From contig NC_135566.1 in the NCBI RefSeq assembly GCF_964340395.1, positions 11,442,501 to 11,506,500 on the forward strand: a stretch of DNA of 64,000 nucleotides. Reading direction: 5' to 3'. The notes beneath the pieces are model-generated. The model was not told the DNA's origin. It saw only the letters and a list, made by a program, of their open reading frames with translations, and did no database searches. Numbering within the stretch: position 1 is the stretch's first letter; each line of letters begins with the position of its first letter. Shown one piece after another: positions 24,001 through 37,000 of the stretch. This stretch comes from Glandiceps talaboti. Lineage: Eukaryota > Hemichordata > Enteropneusta > Spengelidae. The position numbers were made by a program, and so were the translations under genes.

Positions 24001-25309
24001 AAGTGGGAGAGACGGTTTTTAAACATAGTGATTACAATGTTATCATGGCAAGTACGTACACTATCCAATGCTGATAGCAAAGACTTTCGAAGATATATGA
24101 TAGAAAAATACACTTATTTTTAATTACACAACAGCGGGTTAGAAGTATATATATATTTTTTGTATTTTCACTGTTTTTATTGGAGTAGTTGAAAGTACAA
24201 TAAAAAAAGCTTCGATATTAAACCACCTTTTCGTTTACGTCACGAGTATTTATCGCAATGTCCATGATAATTACAATCTATTGATCCACGTGACATGTTA
24301 TGTTGCATTGCACAATCAATCTTCTGTTTGGTCTGTTGAGCTAAAATGACATCCTTCCTGAAATAGAGTTTCGTGCACACTAAATTGAGCTATTTTCAAA
24401 TATGTATGTAAATCGTTCCATCGATTTGCAATTTTCCCGCTTCGTTTCCTATAGATATTTCCCTAACTACACGCAGTTTGTACAATTTCAAAGCGTTAAT
24501 ATCACTGTCAACGTTTGTGTTCATTTTTGGTTTGATTTTGCGTGAAGTTTGTTTCGTGTTCCTTTGAGCTGTTATGTCGTAATTTCGTCAACATTAGCAC
24601 ATTAATGGAGTCAAATTGTGGTACTTTAATTTTACTTTACTTCGTGGGTAAACCTATTGTAACTAACGATGGTACTTGAAATGAATTTAATGATATCAAC
24701 TATGGCACAAAAATGTGACAAGGCAACGTCTTTGCAATCATCTACAGATATGAGATATGCTGGACTTGATTCTTTGTGTTAAAGTAATAAAGGTTTAATG
24801 AAAACTCATATACTACTGTACATTATAATGATATTCGATCCATTTTGTAGTCATGGCTGTTGTAAATTAGGAAACTAAACAGGGATTCCCCAATGTTATC
24901 CAACAGATGTAATGGAGCTGTGGAGACAGTTTTAAATTAATTGATACAGGATCAGAAATTTTGTAATCTTAATCGGCAGGAATTCATGTATAATGTGTAC
25001 GAAACTTATTTCCCAAGATAAATTCAAAACACAGATATCCTACTCAGATTATTACACTCTTGTCCCGTGAGTCTAGGATTTCAACAGATAGTTAATATTG
25101 TAAGGTATTTCCATTGATTGCTAACTTCCCCATCAATGTCCTCTATTAATTCGGATGACCTTAAAAAAAAGCCCACGGCAGTCTTTTCAAGGTTTTGATA
25201 TCCCTCAAAATGATGGATGGGAATAAAGCTGATCCTTGTATTGTCTTTGTATTTAAAATCAAAAGACGTGATCAGAATTAGCTATTAGCTCTTCTCAGAG
25301 CTTGCTTAT
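21085..25309. other. non-coding stretch
   Basis: More than 4 kb without a recognisable gene. There is a poly-C run at about 22,073-22,082 and a short GGATGCGGATA-type repeat near 22,760-22,805. Small open frames lack motifs. Confidence 0.5.
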
Positions 25310-25409
25310 CGACCAATATCAGGATTTAGCGGTCAATATCACGCTCAATCGGGTAATATTGTGGTTGGTCGGTCAATATCAGGGTCGACCGGTCAATATC
25401 ATGGTTGAT
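25310..25409. repeat. 20-bp tandem array, 5 units, bounded by an inverted heptamer
   Basis: Five successive 20-bp units start at 25,310, 25,330, 25,350, 25,370 and 25,390, with consensus near CGGTCAATATCAGGGTTGAT. The array is bracketed by GCTTATC at 25,304-25,310 and its reverse complement GATAAGC at 25,411-25,417. Adjacent units form the palindrome TTGACCGGTCAA. Confidence 0.85.
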
Positions 25410-26017
25410 TGATAAGCCATTAGGATGAACATACGTGTTCAGAGCAGTCATTGGAGGGATCTATCTGTTGAATAATTAAGGACTATGTCACATGTGCGAT
25501 TATATTACAAGAAAAAACGTGGCTTGTGACTCTGAGACAATTGAACACTACTTGATTTAAATTCAATGACAATAACAACGTTAAAAAACAACCCTCTCCT
25601 ATATATTGGGATATGTTAACGAATATAATGAATATTTACTTGAAAATCCAGAAACTATGAGTCTATGACACCGTCAGTCAGACATGCATGAGGCTGAAAG
25701 TTAACATTTGATTCAAATTAAAACAGAAGTCTCCTGTTAGTTAAGACGATAAGGTTAATAGTATCACTATAGTCAGTATCCTTATGCAACTGTAGTATGT
25801 CTAGGAGGACGGAAAACGAACCTTTGATGGTACATTCAACGTTTTTTTTTGTAATACATTGCGAATGCTCCTGCCATAAACTAAACCACAAATGCACTTT
25901 CAATTATGACCCATAGTTCGAAAACTCATAGTCAGCAGTTAAAAGACGCTAATAACAATATATACTTTATTAATCCAAATCAAATGAGGAAATTGCATGA
26001 CTTGTGTGAGATCGTGT
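25410..26017. other. non-coding stretch
   Basis: No supported feature. Confidence 0.5.
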
Positions 26018-26039
26018 CTTAGCGCTTGACACTTGAGCC

Positions 26040-26134
<95 letters not shown>

Positions 26135-26153
26135 TCAAGTGTCAAGTACTAAG
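26018..26153. repeat. (TA)n array inside a 136-bp palindrome
   Basis: The left arm CTTGACACTTGAGCCAT (from about 26,025) and right arm ATGGCTCAAGTGTCAAG (to about 26,147) are perfect reverse complements. CTTAG/CTAAG extends them outwards. About 90 bp of pure TA lies between. The whole segment can fold on itself. Confidence 0.9.
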
Positions 26154-26180
26154 TCATATGTATGTGTGTTTATAATATGA

Positions 26181-26188
26181 AGACAGAC

Positions 26189-26231
<43 letters not shown>

Positions 26232-26248
26232 TAGACAGATAGATAGAC

Positions 26249-26283
<35 letters not shown>

Positions 26284-26321
26284 CAGATAGACAGACAGAT
26301 AGATAGATAGATAGATAGATG

Positions 26322-26355
<34 letters not shown>
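26181..26355. repeat. (GATA)n/(GACA)n microsatellite
   Basis: Mixed GATA and GACA tetranucleotides. The minus-strand Tyr-Leu-Ser-Ile peptide is an artefact. Confidence 0.97.
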
Positions 26356-27532
26356 GTACAAAGTTTAAAGTGTCATGTACAACATTGAGTGATATTGGAT
26401 ACTTATTACAATATTTTAATATATATGAACAATTTCCTCAATGTATGTACTCTATTAGTATGATTAATATTATTATTATTGAATTCTTGTGATAAAATTG
26501 TTAAATGTCTTGGGTCAACTTGACGGTGTCTGGACTACGAACTGAGTATTTGGCCTGTATCTTGCTGTTATCTTCAAGGGTATGTACTGTGTAAATGTTC
26601 GGAAAGAATGCATGGCTGTAGTGATGTCGAAGCAATAAGTGCACCCACTACCACAAACCAATGACAACACAATAAAAAAATAAAATGTAAGATTTGTGCG
26701 AGGTTTTGAATGATGTATAAAATTACTAGTAAGTAGATGAAGAACGCTGTAAAGTCGGTGGCCATAGTATGGTACAATATGATACACTGTTTGGTGGTAT
26801 GTAATATTCAAAGAAATTTATTATCGTTATCACAAAAGCATAAAAATTTAAAGTGATGACCACAGTGTAACATTGCTTTGTTTGTTAAAACTGGAAAAAG
26901 ATAAGTGAACCAAAAACCACATTTGTAATAGACGAGTCCATTAAAATGTATTGAATGATGTATTGAATGATATAACATGAAATGACTATCCCAGCCGGCT
27001 TCCTTTTACTCCCTCCCTTCCCACATTATTCAAACATGAATGAAAAATAACTACCCTCCATCAACCAAAACTATTTACCTTTCAATATTTACCAGATAGA
27101 AGAGTTTAATCAAATGGTACAATTTGAAATAACAAAGACTAGAGACGTACTTAGAGCATATTAGCCCAAATGTCTCAAAGGACCATCCATTATTTCAAAA
27201 TGAGATTTGGATTATGCGTAGACACGAGAATATATCCTTCTGTGTGTCATGGATTTAAAATTAATGCATGTATTTGCTGCTGCTCTAAAAATGGGTAAAT
27301 TTGAATAGATTTAAATGTAATCTTCCAATCTTTAAAAACTGAAATTTATAAATCATATCTAATAACAATTGACAATTTCAAATCAAGACCTCATCTTTGC
27401 CAGACATACAGTCTTATGAGATTTTCAGGTATATAAGTATGTCAACGAGAAGTTGATGAATTCATACGAGGATGTCTAATTCCATTAATCCCCTCTTTGT
27501 AGAATATGCATAGCCATAGAATAATCCGTAAG

Positions 27533-27533
<1 letters not shown>
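26356..27533. other. non-coding stretch
   Basis: No recognisable feature. The frames at 26,515-26,811 have no motif. Confidence 0.5.

Positions 27534-27587
<54 letters not shown>
27534..27587. repeat. (TA)n microsatellite
   Basis: About 54 bp of TA repeats, about 340 bp beyond the receptor gene's stop codon on its 3' side. Confidence 0.95.
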
Positions 27588-27588
<1 letters not shown>

Positions 27589-27927
27589 TTTATATTAATG
27601 AATCAATCACTTCTTCGTATTAACTGTCTCCATTACAGTTGAAATAATCTATATCCAATATTTCTCTTATGAAACTTCAAAGCACATATTATCATGAATA
27701 TGTCATCACTTCGTGTTTTGCTGAACTCGAAATCCAATCAATCAATTCACCATGCTATCAAATGTTGGTGGTTTGGTACATCATAATATCACATTTTCCA
27801 GAACCACAATCAAATTGTTTAAAACAGAGTTCCACACTCTGCATTTCAAGACTGCATATTGAAAATTCCTTGGAAGTAGGTTTAGGATACTCATCTGTCA
27901 TATCATCCGAACCCATATTTGGTGACG

Positions 27928-30900
27928 TCACACTGCTACGCTTTCAGTTCTTTGGACTGTCAGAAGCTTCGGAAAGAACATGAATACAAGATTGACCCAT
28001 GCGTTGACGAGTACAGCCATGGAAAGAATAGTAACCTTGGTAACGGCATCGTTTATTGCAAAGTAGGTCGGGATGAAAGCACACCAAATGACTAACACTG
28101 TGTACACAGTCCATGCAATGTGACGTGATTCGTTGTAGTTGTCAGGTACTCTACGAGTTTTGAAAGCACATAGACAACAAAGAACGAGAAGAAGAAGATT
28201 ATACGCAACCGAAGTGATGACCTCTGCTTCTGTGATGTTACAGTAGAGTTCAACTTTCCTCTCTGTTGGTATAGGCATGACTTCTACTGGCACAGGTGGT
28301 ACTAAGAAAATCCAAACGAGATTGATAATTACCTGAAAAGAAAGGGCAAACAGTTCATGAATAACTCTAATTGATTTTTTATTAACTAATGTACAGCTAA
28401 CATAAACGTTCAGGTATTGATGGTTTTAAATCTCGCCAAACACTGCAGAACATAAACATTTTTTTTTGCGGTTTAAACCACACAACGAGACAACTGTACC
28501 AGTGTTCGGTTGTCGTTTGGCATTTTTACAGTTAAGTATGGCTTTAAACATCACTTTAAGCGTTCTGCACGTATTTCGAGTACTTTACCGGTATACATGA
28601 CATCTGTGACCCACTAATCCAAACGAAAAACATTTCGGTATTAAGAAATTTTACTAATCGATTCCATAATAGTTTTTACTACATTATCGGATTAGGACTC
28701 TTAAAAAGCTTTATGAACTGTGTTCATATAATTGGTGATATATGTAGACTTCACTACCAATTCCTAGAAAAGGCAATGAGACATACTTTTAACTTTGCTC
28801 GTTAATCCGTTTTCATGCATCAACTTCAACAACGATCAGTGTTAAAACTCGGGAATCATTACACTTATTTTGTTCAAATTTACTTTCCAGGTGCTAGAAC
28901 CACACAACGGTAAATGTAGAGAAATATATTTCTACCCCATTTACACTATTTGTATCGACATATAGGTAAACAATTGCTATATTTGACTGTCCAAAACAAT
29001 ATTATTTTAGTTTGCAAATTAACGTAGTCCACCATGTTCAACGGTACAGAAAATATGGTATTGGTGTCAATACTTTAGGGATATCCCTTATCCCTATAGA
29101 ATGACATTCATCATCAAATTGTATGTACGATAATAAGCATTCATATCTACCATATCTGTTCAATCCTTACCGCTGTAATGATAATTATTGAAATACTAGT
29201 TTGAGAATTAAGCATACAAAGAGTCCTTGGTTGAAGATATCTTATTCAATTTGGCTTTTCATTTTCCAATCGTGATTGATTCTGATTTAAATTGTATTTC
29301 ACTAAGAGATATTCACTATATTTATGTGTTGTCAGATTGAATGAGTATCAGAAGTACACAGAAGTTCTGAGTAGAAAACATACGATCCCGTGCCTTCACA
29401 GTAATTGATGCTGTTGTGCGATGCATATTGGAACCGACAAGGAGTCATGGCGTTCTGCTGTACAATATCTCCGTTCATACATCGACCCCAATTGAACTAT
29501 TAAAGAAATCTGCCAGTTACTCTAAGATGTCTTGTTCTCATATGACAACCTACCTGTACACTAATTAGAAGTAGTGCCTGGGTTATCTGACAACACGGAC
29601 TGATCATAGGCGGTGGTTTAGCACTCTTTTTAGCAGCTGAAAAAATCCTGTAAATCCTGTTAGCTCTGGACAGGATAGGTGCATAGATTATTGTAAAACA
29701 TAGCATAAAGCCAATACGATTGAGAAGACAAGAATTTGGGCTTGGAGTGGTGATAAATCCATAGATCATGATGAATGACAGTAGCACACCAAATAACAAA
29801 ATACTTGAAAGTTCTCGACTCGAAGCTTTAATCACAAGATGTCTGAAATGCCTGATGTAGAAGACACCAACAAAAATGGTGATAACTTTGCCTATTGTTG
29901 CCAGAGTTAGTAGACATATTGCTATACCATCGTTCCATCGCATATACGTTGGTGTAATTCGTTCACACGTCGTAAAGTCACTATTTGGCCAGAAACCAGC
30001 CTGGCATTTCTCACAACGAGAGTTGTTAGAATTGACGATCTCATTAGTATAGCAAGTCCAACAGTCCCAGCAACAACCGTCTTGACGATATGCCGCCAAT
30101 TGACCATTTCTACATGGTTCTCCACACCGTGAAATAGGAGGCATTCTCCCAGTGTTCCAAGTAATTGGCTGTTCAATGGATACTGTATCGGTAACTGTGT
30201 CAACTTTGCCAACATTCACCAATTCATATTTATCATTAACAAATTGTAATACAAAAAGTGGATATTTAGCCATGATATCGCCATGGCTGTCAAAACGCGT
30301 TTCTCCATTACAACCCATGAATGTTTCATTGTGCAAATACGCAAGCAGTTTATCTCCGTCCCTGGCATCCTCTTTCAGTTTCTCACATGTTTGATTTTCA
30401 GGACATAAGTCCATTCTCATCCTATCCAATGCTGCTGCATAAGCATACACAGCATCTGCCACACCTGAGGCATATGTCTGGCTTTCTTGCACATGAAAAT
30501 CAGCGTCGCATGTGTTATTTTTCTCTGTACAATTCATATATTGGTCGTAATACTCTGGAAACCAGGGATTTTCCATATGGTGTTCGGGCAGCAAGGATTT
30601 AAAATGGTCATTGAGTCCTTCAACCGCTGTTTTGACAGACCCGACAAAAAGTCCACCCGCGACGGCACCTGCATGACCACCTTGTCCCAGGTCCAATGCC
30701 TCTCTGTCTGTTGTTATAAAAGTAAAACTCTTCTCGACCTTTGCACGTTTCAATGCAGAGAAAAGGAGATCAGCCTCTCTGGTCAGCGAAAACAGTACAA
30801 CGACCCTAGCATTTGAATTGTTCACCATTTTCTCTACAACTTTATCAAAACCTCCATCAGTCAGCAATTCTGATGATATTTCCAAACGATCTGCAACACA

Positions 30901-31617
30901 AATTGAATCGGGAGCAGATGCTATAAATTTGTTGATACCATTCCTACCGTAGCTTTCAGCTGAATTAATGGTGAATACATAGGTCCAATTAAAATGTAGC
31001 AACAAGTCCACTATGGCTTGAGCACGTTGACTTTCAGGTGGTACTGTCCTCATAAAATATGGATGTACTACCTTATTGCTAAGTTCATCACTCGTAGCAG
31101 CGTGACTGATTTGTGGCATATGGAACAAATTTAATAATTTGCTTGTTGGTATTGCATTTGTACTTAAAGGTGGTCCAATGATCCCGACTATATTTGTTCG
31201 ACGTTCAATATCAGGACACGTACACCCATCTTGGGGGATTTGATGGATGTCACCAGGCACAAAGTGTAAGACTGCAGCGAGTGACGACTGTTCAGTGCCA
31301 CAGTCGTCAAGTATTTGGAAACCAAGTTCAAGACCTGGTAACATGTCTTTGCGTTGGTTAACCTTCTCAACAGCATAAGCCATAGCTTCAACCCGAAATA
31401 TTTCCCTTAGTGGTCGTATTTGGGTACAACTGTATGTGTCCATGTCTGACCAGTGTAAAGTAAAAATTCCACCAAGCATTATATCGCCGGGTTGAAGATA
31501 ACATATCTTCTCATGAAGATCCATTAAATGGAAAGTATTGACGTAGTAACCACGTAAGGCCAGAAGAAGGAAAAGAAAGAAAGACCAGCTTTCATATTTG
31601 TATTTTGATCGCCACAT
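27928..31617 (-). CDS. metabotropic glutamate receptor-like class C GPCR, two exons
   Basis: This is a membrane receptor of the glutamate-receptor branch of class C GPCRs. Exon 1 is 31,617-29,554 (688 codons, phase 0, ends GTACAG|GTAGG). Exon 2 is 28,332-27,928 (acceptor CTTTTCAG|GTAATT, 134 codons plus TGA), giving about 822 residues. The start ATG at 31,617 follows an in-frame stop 10 codons upstream. Domains: signal peptide about 1-28; Venus-flytrap ligand domain about 45-480 (HMPQISHAATSDELSNK, NPWFPEYYDQY); cysteine-rich domain about 497-555 (CGEPC ... GCCWDCWTC); then seven helices from about 562. The intron splits TM4. Exon 2 has the hallmark loop AFKTRRVPDNYNESRHIAWT, TM6 and the TM7 end FMFFPKL, then a tail of only about a dozen residues. 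Of the amino-acid-binding positions, Thr188, Tyr236 and Asp318 equivalents appear kept; the Ser186 equivalent looks like Ala and Asp208 like Glu, so the ligand may not be glutamate. mGluR tails are usually much longer. Confidence 0.93.
28333..29553 (-). other. intron of the class C GPCR gene
   Basis: A 1,221-bp intron with GT at 29,553 and AG at 28,333, phase 0. It is AT-rich and carries no recognised repeat. One open segment in its first part (29,496-29,332) could be an alternative exon; see findings. Confidence 0.85.
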
Positions 31618-33992
31618 TCTGCCTATGTGCACATTTAATATCCTTTAGACATCGATTTACTCCACTTAAATATTCGAAGTCGACTCTCAAAGCATCCTAC
31701 AAATGTCCTCTTATCGTCATCAAAATGGATAGTCAGACATCAATATAGGTAAATATCCTTCATGGTTTACGAATTGTCAATATATAAATCCATTTCCTAG
31801 GTTTTTTTAGCATGAGTAGACAATACTATGTCGTGAGGCATCACCTCCACCCATTGCAGTCTTCCTTGATTGACGTTTTTCCAATACCACAGTTATTCAA
31901 CCATTGCATTATAGGCATGACTTCTGCACGGCTTGTCTAGCATGCAATGACAGCTTTACATCTCTCATCGCTTCATCCTTTAAAACCCTGACAGTACGCC
32001 TCCGCTTACTTCTCGTTTTTTGTCTGAAAATGTTCTGTTGATTGATCGGTTTGCAAGCAGACTACTATTCATCTGTAAAAATAGTAAAAGAAATGGATCA
32101 ATTTGTGAATACAAAGTCGTTTCAAAACAATGTACTGGTACATATTAAAGTAAAGAGAGAGCTGTCGACATAGAGCCCTGTTTGCTGATTATTAACAATG
32201 CAATGGCGGTAACACATGATACCAACGCAATAAAGAATTGTATGTAATTCGCCTATATCTCAACCATGTCATGTAGCTTTGTTAACATATAATGTAATCA
32301 AAAGATGTATGCATTAATAACGTTCTTGCATTCAGTTATCAGAAATATCAATTATGAAAAGGCTTCCTTAATTTATTTTCATTTCTTTATGAAACCCCTT
32401 CAAGTGACAAACGATCATATTACACGCACTGTCCCAAGTGATGTGTTTACGGATGTCCTCTGAAATCGAAAGACTTGTGCATTTTAACGTTAGAAGGCGA
32501 TTTTAGGAAATCGTAAAGAATACACTAATGGCACCAAACTGACCCTAAAACTCAAATTGAAAGTACTCCTGATAGTCCGTTCGATGTCGATTGAGCTGAA
32601 GGGACATTGCCCACGTTTCTATAAGCACTAATAAAAGTATTTTTTAATTACAATTGATGTAATCATGACTGTCACAATAAGAATAGTTGACAGTCAAATA
32701 GTGGACTCGACATTTGTACATGCTCCTCTCCTAGCAATGTTGTAATGACATCATGACACAGTGGTCAGTAAAGTGATTACATTTTATTCGCTTAAGTAAT
32801 CTTTGTGACAGGTGAAACGAAAATCGGATGCACGCTTATTTATTTTCCCCAATGTGAACTGTTTAAATTTGAAATTTGCGATATCGCTTGAATTGTAAAG
32901 TCATAGTGGACAAGATTGTGAACATTTCAGCAAAGTATAATGTGTCTTGTTTCCTTTCTAGGAAGACTGTCTGTCAAATTTTGTTTATCACTGTCGTCTG
33001 GCTAACTTACCTGAACTGAAATGATTGCAATATTACTTTCGTTTCAGAGTTTTCTTACGGTGTAAATGTTTTCTTATATTCTTTTATCTAAGACTGTCAT
33101 TAACACAGTCATTCTCATTACACAATAATAGTCATTGGTACACAAACTCAACAAATACTTTTTACCTGTCACCATCTTCATTCCCGCCATTTTGGAGTCT
33201 TTGTGTTCACAATGGCTATAGGCAGGCAAGGTTTTACTCAGTCTCATTCTATTATCTTTATTGTTTGGATAAAACTAAAATGCATGGTTGACAGCATGGA
33301 AGTCGGACCAAACATATTATTTGACATGTAGAATACGTAGAGAAGCTTAATGACATTCTCGTTCAGTGCTTCTTTGATCCTTGTAGGTGAGCACATGTTG
33401 ATGACAGTGTACGCAATTGTAACTTGCCGCTTTATCCGCTTTTATGGTGATATCAGTGGCTTTACTGCAAAAGGTATATAAAGATTTTAGTATATACCTA
33501 CATGATGTGACTTGCAGGTGTTTACTTTTTCAAGGTCGTGATAGGTGAGTGTGTATTATGGGTAATAAGACATACACAGCAATAAAGGTGAACAATCTTG
33601 TTTTAGCTCTAGAACGTCACTTTCGTGATAGGTTATCAACACCTTGATAGAATTGAAAAAATAATCATGTCTACAGCGCGATGTGAATCTGCCTCTATAT
33701 GTAAATTAACAATCTCCATAACTTAAAAGCAGTCCCTATTCAGAGCAGGGAATGACGTTTCTCTTTTTGTAATGATTATGGTAATTCTACACTAAAGAAA
33801 TGTTATAACTTAATTAGTTGAAAATAAGCTTTCATATTTCGGTTGCCATGGCAACAAAGATCCGCTCCTTGGTGAATCCAAACCATTGGGTAACGTAGAC
33901 CCATATAAAAGTAAATTGTTTGTCTCAGGCATCTAGTCACAGCATTTCATCTAAAGCCAGCAATAACGTTTTTAGTTATCTTGCTAATAAAC
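31618..33992. other. receptor 5' flank and non-coding stretch
   Basis: The receptor's promoter and any 5' UTR exon should lie here, but no core promoter element can be assigned. The frame at 33,025-33,291 is low in complexity and is not called. Confidence 0.5.
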
Positions 33993-34066
33993 AAGTAAGC
34001 AAACAAACAAACAAACAAACAGACACACACACATACAGACACACAGACACAGACACAGACAAAATG
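33993..34066. repeat. (AAAC)n / (CAGA,CA)n simple repeat
   Basis: AAAC units are followed by CA- and CAGA-rich sequence. Confidence 0.9.
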
Positions 34067-37000
34067 GACGAAAACATAGCATGGTCACTAAACTAAAGAT
34101 AGTATCTATCAATTTATTACCAAAGTGTTGAACGGCAAGTTTCTGACTTCAAAATACTGAAATTGATTTATTTCGATCGCGCCCACTGATGCAATGGTTG
34201 AACAAGAACATTGGTTAATATTGGTTGTGAACTTTATTACAAATCATTTGCATTTATAAAGTGCATTCAGTCAGACAGAACTAACAAAGGAGCGTCTTCT
34301 ACAAATCCCCTTTATTCAATAGTGTGACCATAAATTTACTCATCTACATACACATAGTATACGTACTTGGAATGGAACGAATTCAGTGGTAAATTGTGGA
34401 ATTATCGTTAATACGATGTATGCAACAGATGGTGATTAGTATTATATTAAGCCCCCTTTATGTATGTGACACAAAATTATTTCGGGACAAAACGGTCAAC
34501 TAGGCTGTTAGAAATATGAGACACCTCCGAATGTACAGTAATGTGAAAGTGCACATGTATTACAAATGGCGCTTATCAGTTCGTCAATATATTGCTAAAA
34601 TCGTAAAATGTCAAATATTATGTCGAGCAGTAACAGAAGAATTGAGGGTACTGCAAGCAATGTCATGCTTAGGTCGTATTAGGTTAACATTTCCAATCAA
34701 TTGTTTACAACTTTGTGATTTCCGTTTTTAAGATGGCAGGAAACATTCACACCGACATCACGTACTCGCTGCTTAGGTTTTTACTAGCGATTCTTTCACG
34801 ACTCACTGCAGGGTTTATCTACTTGACAGATGATTTAAAACTCATCACAAAGTGAGTGAAATAACGTTGATACATCTTGCATTATAAAGATTACAAAAAT
34901 GTACATGATGAAATCCCCAAGAAGAGAAGAAATTACCTACTATCTGGAATGAACGAACTTATCAAAACAGCTGATATCAGACAGTCAAGCATATCTGATA
35001 TTGGGTTTCTGATTCTAATAATGTACCGCAGTCATTTCTATGAGTTTGAACATCAAATCCCTATTTTCACAACTGTTATGCATAATTTACTAGTAATAAA
35101 CTGCTAGCCCACATATCTGCACTGGTTTGTTAAAACCCTCGTCTGTTTGAGATTAGACTAATTATCTGACGTCAAGCAACAGATAACATTTTGGCGGTAT
35201 CAGCTGAAATGCGGCAATCGTTCAAACCAGTCATTGCAAAACAAATGTGACCTTTGGACCCCAAGTAGCAGAGGAATGTGATGAAGAAGTATCAAAAATC
35301 TAATTTTTATAAAATGTCATGATTGGAACAATGTTTTTATCAAAATGTTGACAGCAATTTCTTACCAAGATTAAATTCTTTGGTTCCAATCTTAAAAGGT
35401 TGAGATGCGTCAAAAAATATCACATAAACGAATTTCTTGTTTTCATGTTTTCGTCAAAAATGGCCGTCAGTGAAGAGACTAAACCATCATACACAATCGA
35501 ACTCATCTGCCAAGCAATAAAACTGTTTTACACTGATAAATGATAAATAGATAATTATGATAAATTCACATAAAGCTTTCCCAGTAATGGATGATTCTAG
35601 AGACGAAGTTCGATCACAAATTGCCGCCAGCACATGTCTATTAACTGTGTGTAATCGATGTTAAGCCTCAGAACACTAGAACCTCACGGCTTGTATTAAA
35701 CAACCGTGTATCTATCATTCAATTTGTTGCTGCTGATACAATCATAAATCAATATCGATTGGTTCATCTATTAATTGATTAATTAATTATGCCGAAAATT
35801 AATTGGATGTGTAATCGATTGATTGGTTAATTATGCGCATATTTGATTCTACGAACTTTAGCCATCGAAAGACTGCAATCTGTGAGCTCAACAGTAGTGT
35901 TTGACACAATGAAAATGAAATGGTCGTACCCAAGTGAAACTACTGTTTTAACATTGTTACAAGCGACATTAAAATGGTTGCAATTGAAAAAGGCCCCGAA
36001 CTACTGCTACGTACAAGTGGTACAGTTTCAAACGACAGTCACGTTTTCTCGAGTAACTGATGGCGATGGATTGTACCCGATAGCAATATATCACTTGGAA
36101 ATTAGACACGGCACTTAATACTATCGTTTATCGTACGTTCTCAATTAGCTAATTACACAATACTATCTCATTACTAACAAACCGTCAACAGTTTTAGGAG
36201 CATAATTATACAAATTCTGGTGCATAAGTCACGGATGAGGACATAATCAGGAGTGTCGCGATTATAACAGCAATTTTATCATCATACCAGCTTATAAACA
36301 GTGTAGCAAATGTTAGCTATGTTACCTTTCATTTCTTCTGACTTTTATACATTCTGTAAGTGACAGTGTGAATTAGAAATCTGCACTTATTTTTGCTTTT
36401 TTATTGATAAAACTCAATGTGATACAACATATAGTAAGTTCCTGTGTAACGCTATAAAAGGTTTGATTGTAAGTTTTTACAAACACAAATTTATTCTATC
36501 TATGCTGTTCGTATTGTTTTTAGAAAAACCTGGTATTTATATAGTTTATGTATTACAAAGCCAAATAAATACCATTTGTCAGCCGTACATGTACAGTCAA
36601 CTCCACTTACTATGTTTTCCTACTTGAAAAGAAATATAAACTAGCATCGACCAAGTCCGTGTTTGTAACGGAATAAATTGCAAAAAGCTGAAAAATGTGA
36701 AAAGTATTGTTATTCAACGTACAAGAAAAAATATTTAAATATTTAAAAAAATGTTTTGCAATTTTTTGAATTACAAATAAGGATTTAGTATATGTTGTTT
36801 TTGACATTGTTGTTTTTCCAAGTGTAAAAGCACAGTAGACTAAAAATCCAAAATAAATAACCATTTGTCATCCATATTGCCACTTTAAGATTCAGTGACT
36901 GATCAAATAGGATAATACAATGTATTAGTTTAACTTTCGTACTACCTAATATGTTGGGACAAATTTGAATGTGTGATAGCTACTTGTCACTTTTCAATTG

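Noticed and set aside
25310-25409. CRISPR-like regular array
   Set aside because: Units are contiguous with no unique spacers, and the DNA is eukaryotic; it is a tandem repeat.
29922-30215. 97-codon minus-strand frame
   Set aside because: Alternative-frame shadow of the receptor's cysteine-rich domain.
30152-30816. Plus-strand frames of 80-109 codons
   Set aside because: Antisense shadows of receptor exon 1.
35843-36118. 91-codon plus-strand frame
   Set aside because: No domain, promoter or splice signal; length expected by chance in several kilobases of open DNA.
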